Origin: Bacillus sp. Marseille-P3661
Lineage (GTDB): Bacteria; Bacillota; Bacilli; Bacillales; Bacillaceae_J
DNA: 64,000 bases
Reading direction: 5' to 3'
NCBI RefSeq assembly: GCF_900240995.1
Contig: NZ_LT965953.1
Location: 641,303 to 705,302, forward strand
Both the position numbers and the translations under genes were made by a program. The notes below the pieces were generated by a model. It saw only the letters and a list, made by a program, of their open reading frames with translations, did no database searches and had not been told where the DNA came from. This document shows, piece by piece, positions 18,895 to 27,202 of the stretch. The first letter of the stretch is position 1. Each line of letters opens with the position of its first letter.

Positions 18895-19008
18895 GTAGTA
18901 ATTCATTTTTACATACTATCAGACTAGAGATAATCCCAGCTGGTAGTATAAGAAAAACTAAGACTTCGCTGCAGGGTTGTGAAGTCAAGTTTTTCTAGTG
19001 ATTACTAT
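18895..19008 (+). ncRNA. Putative cis-regulatory RNA, copy B (three-way junction) upstream of the TAXI binding protein
   Basis: The helices parallel copy A. P1: 18895-18902 with 19001-19008. P2: ACTATC (18915-18920) with GGTAGT (18942-18947). P3: GAAAAACT (18952-18959) with AGTTTTTC (18988-18995), capped by GACTTC / GAAGTC (18962-18967, 18981-18986). Junction bases ACAT, ATAAG and TAGTG are the same as in copy A. P1 has entirely different bases but still pairs, and P2 shows A-U for G-U and U-G for U-A changes. The P1 3' arm ends 14 bases before the ribosome-binding site GGGGGA of the next gene, so it could gate translation. The ligand, if any, is unknown. Confidence 0.65.
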
Positions 19009-19035
19009 AAACATAAAAAATAAGGGGGAATTGAT

Positions 19036-20094
19036 TTGAGGAAGAATTGGTTGGTTAGTCTAGTTCTGATGCTCGCCCTTAGTACTGTGCTCGTTGCATG
19101 TGGTGGTGGGGGTTCTGAAACATCTAGTTCAGAGTCAGAAACAACTGAGCCGACAAGTAATGAAGCCACTCAATCTGAAACGAATACTAGTGACAATGGA
19201 TCTTATATTACGGACCTACAATTAGGTACAGGTAGCACTGGTGGTACATATTTTCCACTAGGACAGGAAATTGCTACAGTTCTTAATAATAATGTAACAG
19301 TTGAAGGCTTTAATGTTAGTGCTGTTTCAACTGGGGCATCGAATGATAATCTCGCCCGTATTATGCGAGAAGAATTACAACTTGGGATGTCTGTTCATAT
19401 TCCTGCTCAAGAAGCTTATAAGGGTGAAGGAGAGTTTGAAGGTATTCCTGTCGAAAACTTTGGATTTATGGGTCATATTTATCCAGAGGTTATGCAGGTT
19501 ATTACCTTAGGATCAACAGGTATCGAGTCGATTGCTGATCTAAAAGGAAAAAGAGTGGCAATTGGACCACCAGGTAGTGGAACACAAGCATTAGCTAAAG
19601 CGATATTAGCAGCTTATGGAATACAAGACGGTGATTATGAGGCGTTTGAAGAAGGTTTCGGTGATGCCAAAAATAAATTACAAGACGGTCAAATAGAAGC
19701 TTCATTTGGACTTTTGGGTTTGCCGGCATCTTCTATTGATGAACTCCAGGCTCAAACAAATGATGTGAAATTTCTTGAAGTAACTGGAGATGCACTTGCA
19801 ACTCTTGAAGAAACTACTGGCTATGAGGGATTGGAAATTCCAGCTGGTTCGTACGAATGGCTACAAAATCCTGCACAAACAATCACAGCTTATGCTGTAT
19901 TAGTAGGGTCTACATCACAAATTAGTGAAGAGCTAGGTTATGAGATTACGAAAACTCTATATGAAAACTATGATCAAATATCACATACTCAAGGTCGTCA
20001 TATGACTATTGAAAATGTGCTAAATGGATCAACAGATTTACCATTCCATCCAGGTGCTGAGAAGTACTTTAAGGAAATTGGTGTATTAAAGTAA
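19036..20094 (+). CDS. TAXI family TRAP transporter solute-binding lipoprotein
   Basis: A 352-residue binding protein. The signal peptide ends in lipobox LVAC with the lipidated Cys at 22, followed by a Ser/Thr/Glu-rich spacer. The TAXI hallmark LGTGSTGGTYFPLG is at about 63-76, and GPPGSGTQ (about 180) is the second ligand-facing loop. TAXI proteins deliver organic acids (glutamate, 2-oxoglutarate and similar) to a fused TRAP permease. The TTG start at 19036 has GGGGGAA 6-7 bases upstream. It is controlled by its own promoter and the structured leader. It is not part of this conserved gene block in B. subtilis. Confidence 0.9.
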   Translation: MRKNWLVSLVLMLALSTVLVACGGGGSETSSSESETTEPTSNEATQSETNTSDNGSYITDLQLGTGSTGGTYFPLGQEIATVLNNNVTVEGFNVSAVSTGASNDNLARIMREELQLGMSVHIPAQEAYKGEGEFEGIPVENFGFMGHIYPEVMQVITLGSTGIESIADLKGKRVAIGPPGSGTQALAKAILAAYGIQDGDYEAFEEGFGDAKNKLQDGQIEASFGLLGLPASSIDELQAQTNDVKFLEVTGDALATLEETTGYEGLEIPAGSYEWLQNPAQTITAYAVLVGSTSQISEELGYEITKTLYENYDQISHTQGRHMTIENVLNGSTDLPFHPGAEKYFKEIGVLK

Positions 20095-20118
20095 AAACAA
20101 TTCGTTTCGAAATATCGC

Positions 20119-20147
20119 GCCGGACACTAGCTTGTCCGGCTATTTTT
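20119..20147 (+). terminator. Terminator between TAXI binding protein and permease genes
   Basis: GCCGGACA / TGTCCGGC 8-bp perfect stem with a T-rich tail. It probably lets the binding protein be made in excess over the permease. Confidence 0.85.
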
Positions 20148-20251
20148 AACCAATGTTATTAACTTGATCCAACATATTGGCTCGATTTTTATGTAAATTT
20201 CTATTTTTCGTGAAAACTATTACGTTACTACATGGTTGGTGGTGATAGGAA

Positions 20252-22198
20252 TTGAAAAGGAATGAAAGTGTACATCAGGAGGAGTTGTTAGCTAAATATG
20301 ATAGGGAACATTCATATCGAATTGATATTGGAAAATGGTCATGGGTTGTTACCCTTCTTGGAGTAGCTTTAACTACTTTTCACCTATTTACAGCTTATAA
20401 TGGTGTTTATCCTTCTCAAATTCAAGGTCCTATACATTTAGGGACGGGTCTTGCGCTAATTTATATTCTTTATCCGGCTAAAAAGGAATGGAGAATAAAA
20501 CAAGGTGTAGCATGGTACGACTTGATTTTGGCAATTTTAGCTATAGTTACAAACTATTATATCGTCTTCAACTATGAACGTCTTGTCGGGAAGGCGATTA
20601 TAATTGGGTATAATAGCACAGATATTATAATAGCAACGATTGGTATTCTTTTGTTATTGGAGGCAACACGACGAGCAGTGGGTATTCCAATTGTTATCAT
20701 CGCTGTAGTAGCACTTGTTTATGGCTTATGGGGAAAAGGGATTCCTCTTTTCGGCCATGCGGGATTTTCATGGGAAAACTTAAGTGCGGAAATGTTTTTT
20801 AAAACAAATGCTATATTCGGAATTCCGATTCAAATATCATCACAATATATTTACTTATTTTTGTTTTTCGGTGTCATGCTAGTCAAAACAGACATCGGGA
20901 AATTTTTTAATGATTTAGCGTTTGCACTAACAGGCAGATTTACAGGAGGTACAGCTAAAGCTGCAGTTTCAGCAAGTGCATTGCAAGGTATGGTAACAGG
21001 GAGCTCCGTTGCGAACACAGTTGGCTCTGGGTCTTTTACGATACCAATGATGAAACGAGCGGGGTTTCGTCCTGAATTTGCTGCTGCGACTGAAGCATCT
21101 GCATCCACTGGTGGTCAAATTATGCCACCCATTATGGGGGCTGCTGCTTTTATTATGGCCGAGTATACAGGCGTTCCATATAGTGAAATTATCCTTATTG
21201 CCATCATACCGGCCATGCTGTACTTTTCCGGTGTGTTCTTTGGTACCCACTTTGAGGCAAAAAAATATGGTATCGTCGGCCTGGATAAAAGTGAGCTGCC
21301 GAAAACATCTAATATACTGAAAAGACTCGATTTGTTATTACCTCTTGTCGCAATTATCGGGTTGTTACTTTCGGGTAAAACAGCTATTATGGCAGCGTTA
21401 TGGGGAATTGCCGTTGCATTTATTGTAAGCTTGTTTCGAAAGGAAACAAGGATGTCACCTCGTGAAATAATTGGTGCATTAGAAGACGGTGCTCGAACAG
21501 CATTGCCGGTCATTGCTGCTTGTGCAACTGCCGGTATTGTTGTAGGAATCGTTGTACTAACAGGATTAGGAGGGAAGCTAGCAGGTGGGATTGTCCAACT
21601 GGCAAATGGGCAATTTTTCCTCATTCTATTTTTTACAATGCTAGCTTGCCTTGTCTTAGGAATGGGTTTGCCAACAACAGCCAATTATGTAGTTACTGCA
21701 TCAATGGCAGCACCGGCAATTTTGCAGGCATTTCCGGATATTCCAATTATCGCTATTCATATGTTTGTGTTTTATTTTGGAATAGTTGCAGACATTACCC
21801 CACCAGTTTGTTTAGCAGCTTATGCTGGAGCGGGGATTGCAGGAGCAAACCCGATGAAATCCGGTATAACTGCTTTTAAACTAGCAATTGCTGCATTCAT
21901 TATTCCATATGCATTTGTAATTAATCCAGTATTACTGCTACAGAATGATGCGACATTTTTAAATGTCTTACCGCCTTTAATTACTGCATTTTTAGGAATG
22001 GCTGCTATTAGTGGGTCTATAATGGGATATTTTATAAAAAGGACAACTATTTATGATAGATTAATCTTGTTTATTGCAGGGATATTGCTCGTTTATCCTG
22101 AACTTTTCATTTCTTTGATAGGTTTAGTGTTAATGTTGTTAATAGCTGTGATTCAAAGGGCCCGGGATACAGATCGATCTTTTTCAGCTGGAGCTTAA
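20252..22198 (+). CDS. TRAP transporter fused permease (DctQM type, TAXI system)
   Basis: A 648-residue inner-membrane permease with about 16 hydrophobic segments. A DctQ-like N-terminal third (1-200) is fused to a DctM core. Conserved core pieces are GMVTGSSVANTVGSGSFTIPMMK, ATEASASTGGQIMPPIMGAA and the repeat-two counterpart LGMGLPTTANYVV. Fused permeases of this size are typical for TAXI binding proteins and run on an ion gradient. The TTG start at 20252 follows GGTGATAGGA; an ATG at 20262 is out of frame. It pairs with the binding-protein gene 157 bases upstream. Confidence 0.92.
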   Translation: MKRNESVHQEELLAKYDREHSYRIDIGKWSWVVTLLGVALTTFHLFTAYNGVYPSQIQGPIHLGTGLALIYILYPAKKEWRIKQGVAWYDLILAILAIVTNYYIVFNYERLVGKAIIIGYNSTDIIIATIGILLLLEATRRAVGIPIVIIAVVALVYGLWGKGIPLFGHAGFSWENLSAEMFFKTNAIFGIPIQISSQYIYLFLFFGVMLVKTDIGKFFNDLAFALTGRFTGGTAKAAVSASALQGMVTGSSVANTVGSGSFTIPMMKRAGFRPEFAAATEASASTGGQIMPPIMGAAAFIMAEYTGVPYSEIILIAIIPAMLYFSGVFFGTHFEAKKYGIVGLDKSELPKTSNILKRLDLLLPLVAIIGLLLSGKTAIMAALWGIAVAFIVSLFRKETRMSPREIIGALEDGARTALPVIAACATAGIVVGIVVLTGLGGKLAGGIVQLANGQFFLILFFTMLACLVLGMGLPTTANYVVTASMAAPAILQAFPDIPIIAIHMFVFYFGIVADITPPVCLAAYAGAGIAGANPMKSGITAFKLAIAAFIIPYAFVINPVLLLQNDATFLNVLPPLITAFLGMAAISGSIMGYFIKRTTIYDRLILFIAGILLVYPELFISLIGLVLMLLIAVIQRARDTDRSFSAGA

Positions 22199-22205
22199 TT
22201 GTTAT

Positions 22206-22250
22206 AAAAACGGTGGTTGTTGTTTGATTCAGCTGCCGTTTTATTTTTTT
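22206..22250 (+). terminator. Terminator after the TRAP permease
   Basis: AAAAACGG ... CCGTTTTA stem followed by ATTTTTTTT; the upper stem is imperfect. Confidence 0.75.
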
Positions 22251-23180
22251 TAATAAATAAAAATTACATTTAAAGCTTTAATAGTGCTCGAATTCACGAA
22301 TCTAATGGCGTGTGCTTAAACCTAATAAGCATATTTATGATATAATCATAGAGATGTTGATAATGAAATACTACAAACAAACAATTGAAAACCTACATAG
22401 CTTGCCATTTAAACAACATTTGATATAAATACCTCAAATGTTTTAATGTACATGTTCATATAAGTAATCTGTATTGATTATTTTTGGTTTTAATGATTTA
22501 AACTATAATTATCTACAAAAGATATGTATAATGGAAACTATAATTTAATAAGGCGGTAAGAATTACATAAGAGAGGTATTTTATGAAAGAACCTACTCTG
22601 AATTATAAGAGAAAATTATGCGTCTCACTAATAAAACCTTTAAAATCGACGAACGTATCCTTTTGAAACAGTAATTAACAATTAAGGGGCTTAACATGAT
22701 TTCGGTTAATTTGAGGGAATTATTGATGGGATTTTGGCCAGAAGAACGTAGCTGGCTACGAATGTTTATAGAGACGTAAAAGCTGCTAGGACATCGGGAT
22801 ACAGAAACCAGTGATTTTTAGGGGGGCTCGCGATGATATTATTGCCCTTGTGGATTATAATAATGATGTAATAACAGACGCAATAAAAGTTGCGCATGAA
22901 TTATGAAATTGGAAGTTCTAAATAGTGGTATAATGAATAAAGTATGTAACACATATGGACACAAATGGGAATCTTAAAGTGTCTTAGGAAGCCTTAGTTT
23001 AGTTATTATAAAGTCTATTCAACCTCTACGATAGTAGTTAGGGTAAGGAATAATACTATGTGCATACCATATAGGCACAGTATTACTACATAGATACAGG
23101 CTCGTTTTTTGATACGTAACATATACTATTTTTAACTGAAAAAAACCAAGGCTATGATTAGATTTGTGGAGGTTCTTTTT
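22251..23180. other. 930-bp region without an intact gene (possible gene remnant and murC leader)
   Basis: No frame is open for more than about 40 codons. A 27-codon frame at 22583-22666 has AAGAGAGG 7 bases upstream but resembles nothing. At 22696-22906 three frames in turn read protein-like: a stretch with LLMGFWPEERSWLRMF, then DVKAARTSGYRN, then PVIFRGARDDIIALVDYNND. This is what a gene decayed by frameshifts looks like; its family is not recognised. Further on, TAATAC/GTATTA and TGTGC/GCACA arms at 23051-23085 form a hairpin in the likely murC leader. Scattered TATAAT boxes lack good -35 partners. Confidence 0.45.
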
Positions 23181-24488
23181 ATGACAGTTTATCATTTTGT
23201 CGGAGTCAAGGGGACTGGAATGAGTGCGTTAGCACAAATTCTTGATGATATGAAATATCAGGTTCAGGGATCTGATGTGGATAAACGTTTTTTTACACAG
23301 CAGGCTCTGGAAAAAAAGGGAATTAGAATTTTACCTTTTTCCCGTACGAATATCGAGGAAGGTCAAGTTGTAATTGCAGGAAATGCTTTTCCTGATGACC
23401 ATGAAGAGATTGAAGAAGCTGTAAATAGGGGTATTCCTGTTTATCGTTATCATTACTTCTTAGGTGAATTAATTCAAAAATTTACGAGCATAGCCGTCAC
23501 AGGGGCGCATGGTAAAACATCAACTACGGGACTGCTCGCTCACGTTCTTCAAGCTGCTTATCCAACCTCCTACCTGATTGGCGATGGAACTGGAAAAGGA
23601 GAAGAAAATAGTAAGTATTTTGTATTTGAAGCATGTGAATATCGAAGACATTTCCTAAAATATCATCCAGACTATGCGATTATGACGAATATTGATTTTG
23701 ATCATCCTGATTACTTTGCAAATGTAGAAGATGTTTTCTCGGCTTTTCAAGAGATGGCGCTTCAAGTTAAAAAAGGGATTATTGCATGTGGTGATGATGA
23801 ACAATTACAAAAAATACATGCCAATGTTCCAGTGTTATTTTACGGATTTAACGAAGAAAATGATTTTCAAGCAAGGAATATTAATAAATCACCTGAGGGT
23901 ACATCCTTCGATGTATTTGTACGTAATACCTACTATTCTGCGTTTCACATTCCGACATATGGAGACCATAATGTATTAAATGCATTAGCTGTGATTGCAT
24001 TATGTCATTATGAAGAAATTCCAAGTGATGTAATTGAAAAACAATTATTAACATATGAAGGCGTCAAACGAAGATTTAGTGAAAAAGCGGTGGGCAATCA
24101 AATTTTGATTGATGATTATGCACATCATCCAACTGAGATAAAAGCAACTATTGAAGCTGCTCGTCAAAAGTATCCAGAAAAAGAAATAGTAGCTATTTTT
24201 CAACCGCATACATTTACAAGAACTCAAATGTTCTTAGATGATTTTGCAAACAGTCTTATGCAGGCAGATCATGTATATTTATGTGATATTTTTGGTTCTG
24301 CTCGTGAAAATAGGGGCATGCTGACAATCAATGACTTAAAAGATAAGGTTGAAAACTCACAGATACTAGAGGAGAATGATGTTAAGGTTTTGGAAAAACA
24401 TCAAAATGATGTACTCGTCTTTATGGGAGCTGGAGATATCCAAAAGTTTGAGGAAGCATATGAACAACAAATTGTTGCTAAAGGATAG
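23181..24488 (+). CDS. murC: UDP-N-acetylmuramate--L-alanine ligase MurC
   Basis: A 435-residue cytosolic ATP-dependent ligase adding L-alanine to UDP-MurNAc, the first peptide step of peptidoglycan synthesis. Visible are the N-terminal nucleotide loop [11 protein letters not shown] (8-18), ATP P-loop [10 protein letters not shown] (107-116), the EACEYRRHF block and [12 protein letters not shown] in the C-terminal domain. The ATG at 23181 matches the family start MTVYHFVG and lies 7-8 bases after GGAGG; an in-frame ATG at 23154 would put the binding site inside the gene and is rejected. Position near ytxG is as in B. subtilis. Confidence 0.96.
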   Translation: MTVYHFVGVKGTGMSALAQILDDMKYQVQGSDVDKRFFTQQALEKKGIRILPFSRTNIEEGQVVIAGNAFPDDHEEIEEAVNRGIPVYRYHYFLGELIQKFTSIAVTGAHGKTSTTGLLAHVLQAAYPTSYLIGDGTGKGEENSKYFVFEACEYRRHFLKYHPDYAIMTNIDFDHPDYFANVEDVFSAFQEMALQVKKGIIACGDDEQLQKIHANVPVLFYGFNEENDFQARNINKSPEGTSFDVFVRNTYYSAFHIPTYGDHNVLNALAVIALCHYEEIPSDVIEKQLLTYEGVKRRFSEKAVGNQILIDDYAHHPTEIKATIEAARQKYPEKEIVAIFQPHTFTRTQMFLDDFANSLMQADHVYLCDIFGSARENRGMLTINDLKDKVENSQILEENDVKVLEKHQNDVLVFMGAGDIQKFEEAYEQQIVAKG

Positions 24489-24533
24489 TCAAGAATGTTT
24501 CTGCCTTTTTAATGAGTAAAAAAATGCAGTAAT

Positions 24534-24571
24534 AAAAAAAGGAGCTAACTCAAATGGGTTTGCTCCTTTTT
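24534..24571. terminator. Bidirectional terminator between murC and the aminopeptidase
   Basis: AAAAAAAGGAGC / GCTCCTTTTT stem between convergent genes, with A and T tracts on both sides. Confidence 0.85.
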
Positions 24572-24585
24572 GATAGGAATTTGAT

Positions 24586-25701
24586 TTACTTTAAGTTATC
24601 TGGATTTAATGGTTCAAGCTCAGGCAATACAAAACGCCCATCTTTACGAATAAGGACATCGTCGAAATAAATTTCTCCACCGCCATAATCTGGACGTTGG
24701 ATACATACCATATCCCAATGGATGGCAGAGCTATTTCCGTTCCATGCTTCGTCATATGCTTGCCCAGGAGTAAAATGGAAACTACCATCAATTTTTTCAT
24801 CAAATAGAATATCTTTCATTGGATGTTGGATAAAAGGATTGACGCCAATCGCGAACTCTCCAATATAACGTGCCCCTTCATCAGTATCGAAAATTTTATT
24901 AATTCGTTCTGTATCATTTGCTGTGGCATCAATTATTTTACCGTCTTTAAAAGTGAGTTTAACATTCTCAAAAGTGAAACCATGGTACGGAGAAGGAGTA
25001 TTATATGACAGCGTTCCATTGACTGACTCACGAACAGGCGCAGTGAACACTTCCCCATCTGGGATATTCAATTCACCGGCACATTTAATTGCCGGGATAT
25101 TTTTAATTGAAAATGTTAAATCAGTACCGTTTCCTTTGATTTGAACTTTATCTGTACGATTCATAAGCTCAACTAGCGGATCCATGGCCACGCTCATTTT
25201 GCTATAGTCTAGATTACAAACATCAAAATAGAAGTTTTCAAATGCTTCCGTACTTAGGTTTGCAAGCTGGGCCATTGAAGCGTTAGGATAACGGAGCACA
25301 ACCCATTTGGTCTTAGGAACTCGAATTTCGCGATGTACTTTTGTACCAACTGTTTTTCCGAATAAATCGTTGTTTTCACTTGGAACATCAGAAAGTTCAT
25401 TTATATTATCCCCAGATCTTAGACCGATATAGGCATCCATCTGTTTCATGGCGTGCGCTTCAATATCAGCCCATATCTCAAGTTGTTCCTGTTGTGCCCC
25501 CATTAATAGAGCCCTTGTTATTTCAGGCTCTTTTAAAAGTACAAAAGGGTAACCACCTGCATCGTAAGCAGCTTTAACAAGTTCATTCACAAGCTCTTTT
25601 TGTATGCCTGTATTCTCAATTAGAATTTTTTCACCTTTTTGTAACTTTACGGAATAGTTTATTAAATTATTTGCTAGAGTAACAATTCGAGGGTCTTTCA
25701 T
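24586..25701 (-). CDS. M29 family metallo-aminopeptidase (AmpS-like)
   Basis: A 371-residue cytosolic aminopeptidase of the thermophilic M29 family, which releases N-terminal residues using two metal ions. Family blocks are visible: DGEVFTAPVRESVNGTL (about 215-231), the LTFKDGKI turn, GEFAIGVNP (about 281-289), SSAIHWDMVCIQRPDYGGGEIYFDD near the end with its H/D ligands. It is shorter than classical AmpS (about 410), as is common for the second Bacillus paralogue. GGAGGA precedes the ATG on the minus strand. It lies alone between murC and ytxG. Confidence 0.9.
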   Translation of the reverse strand: MKDPRIVTLANNLINYSVKLQKGEKILIENTGIQKELVNELVKAAYDAGGYPFVLLKEPEITRALLMGAQQEQLEIWADIEAHAMKQMDAYIGLRSGDNINELSDVPSENNDLFGKTVGTKVHREIRVPKTKWVVLRYPNASMAQLANLSTEAFENFYFDVCNLDYSKMSVAMDPLVELMNRTDKVQIKGNGTDLTFSIKNIPAIKCAGELNIPDGEVFTAPVRESVNGTLSYNTPSPYHGFTFENVKLTFKDGKIIDATANDTERINKIFDTDEGARYIGEFAIGVNPFIQHPMKDILFDEKIDGSFHFTPGQAYDEAWNGNSSAIHWDMVCIQRPDYGGGEIYFDDVLIRKDGRFVLPELEPLNPDNLK

Positions 25702-25792
25702 CAGTATCCTCCTATACTATAATTTTACAGTTTACTTTTCATTCCTATTTTACCCTATTATGGAAGGAAAGTTATACTTTTATGAAGAATAT

Positions 25793-25819
25793 GTTTGATA
25801 TAGAAAAAAATAGGGGAAT
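25793..25819 (+). promoter_or_regulatory. Candidate sigma-B promoter for ytxGHJ
   Basis: GTTTGA (25793-25798), a 15-base spacer, then GGGAAT (25814-25819). This is close to the sigma-B consensus GTTTAA / GGGTAT. The ytxGHJ operon of B. subtilis is known to be under the general stress sigma factor, which supports the reading. Confidence 0.5.
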
Positions 25820-25943
25820 TATATATAGATAAGCGCAAGTAGGCACCATCAGGTGTAAATGATAGATTTTCCGGTACTTTATCATTAATATATTAAGAAA
25901 AGAGAAATTTGAAGTTCACATTCAAATTAGGAGGTCATAGTAC

Positions 25944-26387
25944 ATGGTTGAGATTTTATATTTCAGTGTTGCTTTAATTGCAATTGCCTTTGCAGTTTTA
26001 GTTATATACTTAAACAAAACACTTAACTCTATTGGACGAACACTAAATAATGTGTCGAATACTTTAGCAGGATTAGAGCATCAATTAAAGGGAATCACTA
26101 CAGAAACTACAGAACTTCTTCAGAAAACAAACCACTTAATGGACGATATTCAACAAAAATCTCAATCGCTTAATCCGATTGTCCATTCTCTCAAGGAAAT
26201 AGGTGAGAGTGTTCAACGATTAAATACGTCGGTAAGAAAGGTATCTGATCAAGTAAGCTATGAAGCTGAAAATAAGAAAGAGACTGTTGCACAAGTCGTT
26301 CAGTGGAGCTCTGCTGCTATCGATGTATGGGATCGGTTACGGACTAAAAGAAAAAAATTAAAGGGAGGAGAAATAAATAATGAGTGA
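25944..26387 (+). CDS. ytxG: DUF948 general stress protein YtxG
   Basis: A 147-residue protein with one N-terminal membrane anchor (ILYFSVALIAIAFAVLVIYL, about 4-23) followed by a helical, probably coiled-coil cytosolic tail rich in Thr, Leu and Gln. This is the YtxG/DUF948 pattern. First gene of the ytxGHJ stress operon; it overlaps ytxH by 8 bases. AGGAGG precedes the ATG. Molecular role unknown. Confidence 0.88.
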   Translation: MVEILYFSVALIAIAFAVLVIYLNKTLNSIGRTLNNVSNTLAGLEHQLKGITTETTELLQKTNHLMDDIQQKSQSLNPIVHSLKEIGESVQRLNTSVRKVSDQVSYEAENKKETVAQVVQWSSAAIDVWDRLRTKRKKLKGGEINNE

Positions 26388-26757
26388 AAATCAAGGACAA
26401 ATAAACAATAAGGATTTTCTCATTGGTACCTTAATAGGAGGAATAGTTGGGGCGTCTGTAGCTTTATTTTTAGCACCTAAGTCTGGCAAACAGTTAAGAA
26501 GTGAACTAAATGAGCAGGCTCTAATTGCGAAAGAGGTAAGTGGCCAAATAGCAGAAACGGCCAAGAAAAAAACAACTAATATTATTGAAAAAGTTAAAAG
26601 CACTAAAGCAGATGAAGAAATTGTACAGCTAGTAACAAATGATGAGGGCATTCAAGATGTTCTAGCCGTGCCACTAGATGAAATAGCAACAACAGAAGAA
26701 ATTCAACAATCTAAAGAAAACAGCTTAATTGAGATATCGGACAAATTAAAATTGTAG
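26380..26757 (+). CDS. ytxH: YtxH family general stress protein
   Basis: A 125-residue protein with an N-terminal glycine-rich membrane segment (DFLIGTLIGGIVGASVALFL) followed by APKSGKQLRSELNEQ, the hallmark of YtxH/GvpP-like proteins, then an acidic helical tail. It overlaps ytxG by 8 bases with GGGAGGAG upstream of its ATG. Made under stress in B. subtilis; function unknown. Confidence 0.9.
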   Translation: MSENQGQINNKDFLIGTLIGGIVGASVALFLAPKSGKQLRSELNEQALIAKEVSGQIAETAKKKTTNIIEKVKSTKADEEIVQLVTNDEGIQDVLAVPLDEIATTEEIQQSKENSLIEISDKLKL

Positions 26758-26767
26758 GAGATGGGTC

Positions 26768-27103
26768 ATGCGAAACTCTAAATTATCTACTATAGAGGAA
26801 TTTCAAAAAGTACTAGAAACACAAACAAAATTTATTTTAATTAAGCATAGTTTAACGTGTCCAATAAGCCAAGAGGCATATGAGGAATATGGGAAATTCA
26901 CTGAAAATAACGAGATACCTAGTTATTATCTATTTGTTCAAGAGGCAAGGCCTTTATCAAATTTTATTGCAGAAACATTTGAGGTTAAACATGAATCACC
27001 ACAAACCCTTTTATTTACTGATGGTAGAGTCCAATGGCATGCTTCACATTGGAATATTACAGAAGGAAAAATTAAAGAAGCATTGGAAACAGCCCTTTCT
27101 TAA
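26768..27103 (+). CDS. ytxJ: Bacilliredoxin-like protein YtxJ
   Basis: A 111-residue thioredoxin-fold protein of the monothiol bacilliredoxin class, linked to bacillithiol redox chemistry. The active-site region is HSLTCPISQEAY: a single Cys in a TCPIS motif, with no resolving Cys nearby. The cis-proline region is ESPQTLLF. The ribosome-binding site overlaps the ytxH stop. The terminator stem starts inside the last codons. It implies that the organism makes bacillithiol. Confidence 0.9.
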   Translation: MRNSKLSTIEEFQKVLETQTKFILIKHSLTCPISQEAYEEYGKFTENNEIPSYYLFVQEARPLSNFIAETFEVKHESPQTLLFTDGRVQWHASHWNITEGKIKEALETALS

Positions 27104-27120
27104 CATCAAGGGCTGTTTTT
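27090..27120 (+). terminator. Terminator at the end of ytxJ
   Basis: CAGCCCTT / AAGGGCTG stem plus T-run; the ytxJ stop codon lies in the loop. Confidence 0.9.
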
Positions 27121-27141
27121 ACTTTGAAAGTATATAATCTT

Positions 27142-27161
27142 GTACGTACTTATCCAGCTCC
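27142..27161. repeat. Dispersed repeat fragment (copy 1)
   Basis: This 20-base stretch recurs at 50633-50652 with one difference. Both contain TCCAGCTCC, the core of a dispersed intergenic element common in Bacillaceae genomes. Both copies are short remnants in intergenic DNA. Confidence 0.5.
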
Positions 27162-27202
27162 AGCGCTTTTCTAAATAGTATTAACTAGTACTATTATTTA
27201 TT

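Noticed and set aside
22583-22666. 27-codon reading frame with a fair ribosome-binding site
   Set aside because: No similarity to anything known, in a region that otherwise looks decayed; not called as a gene.
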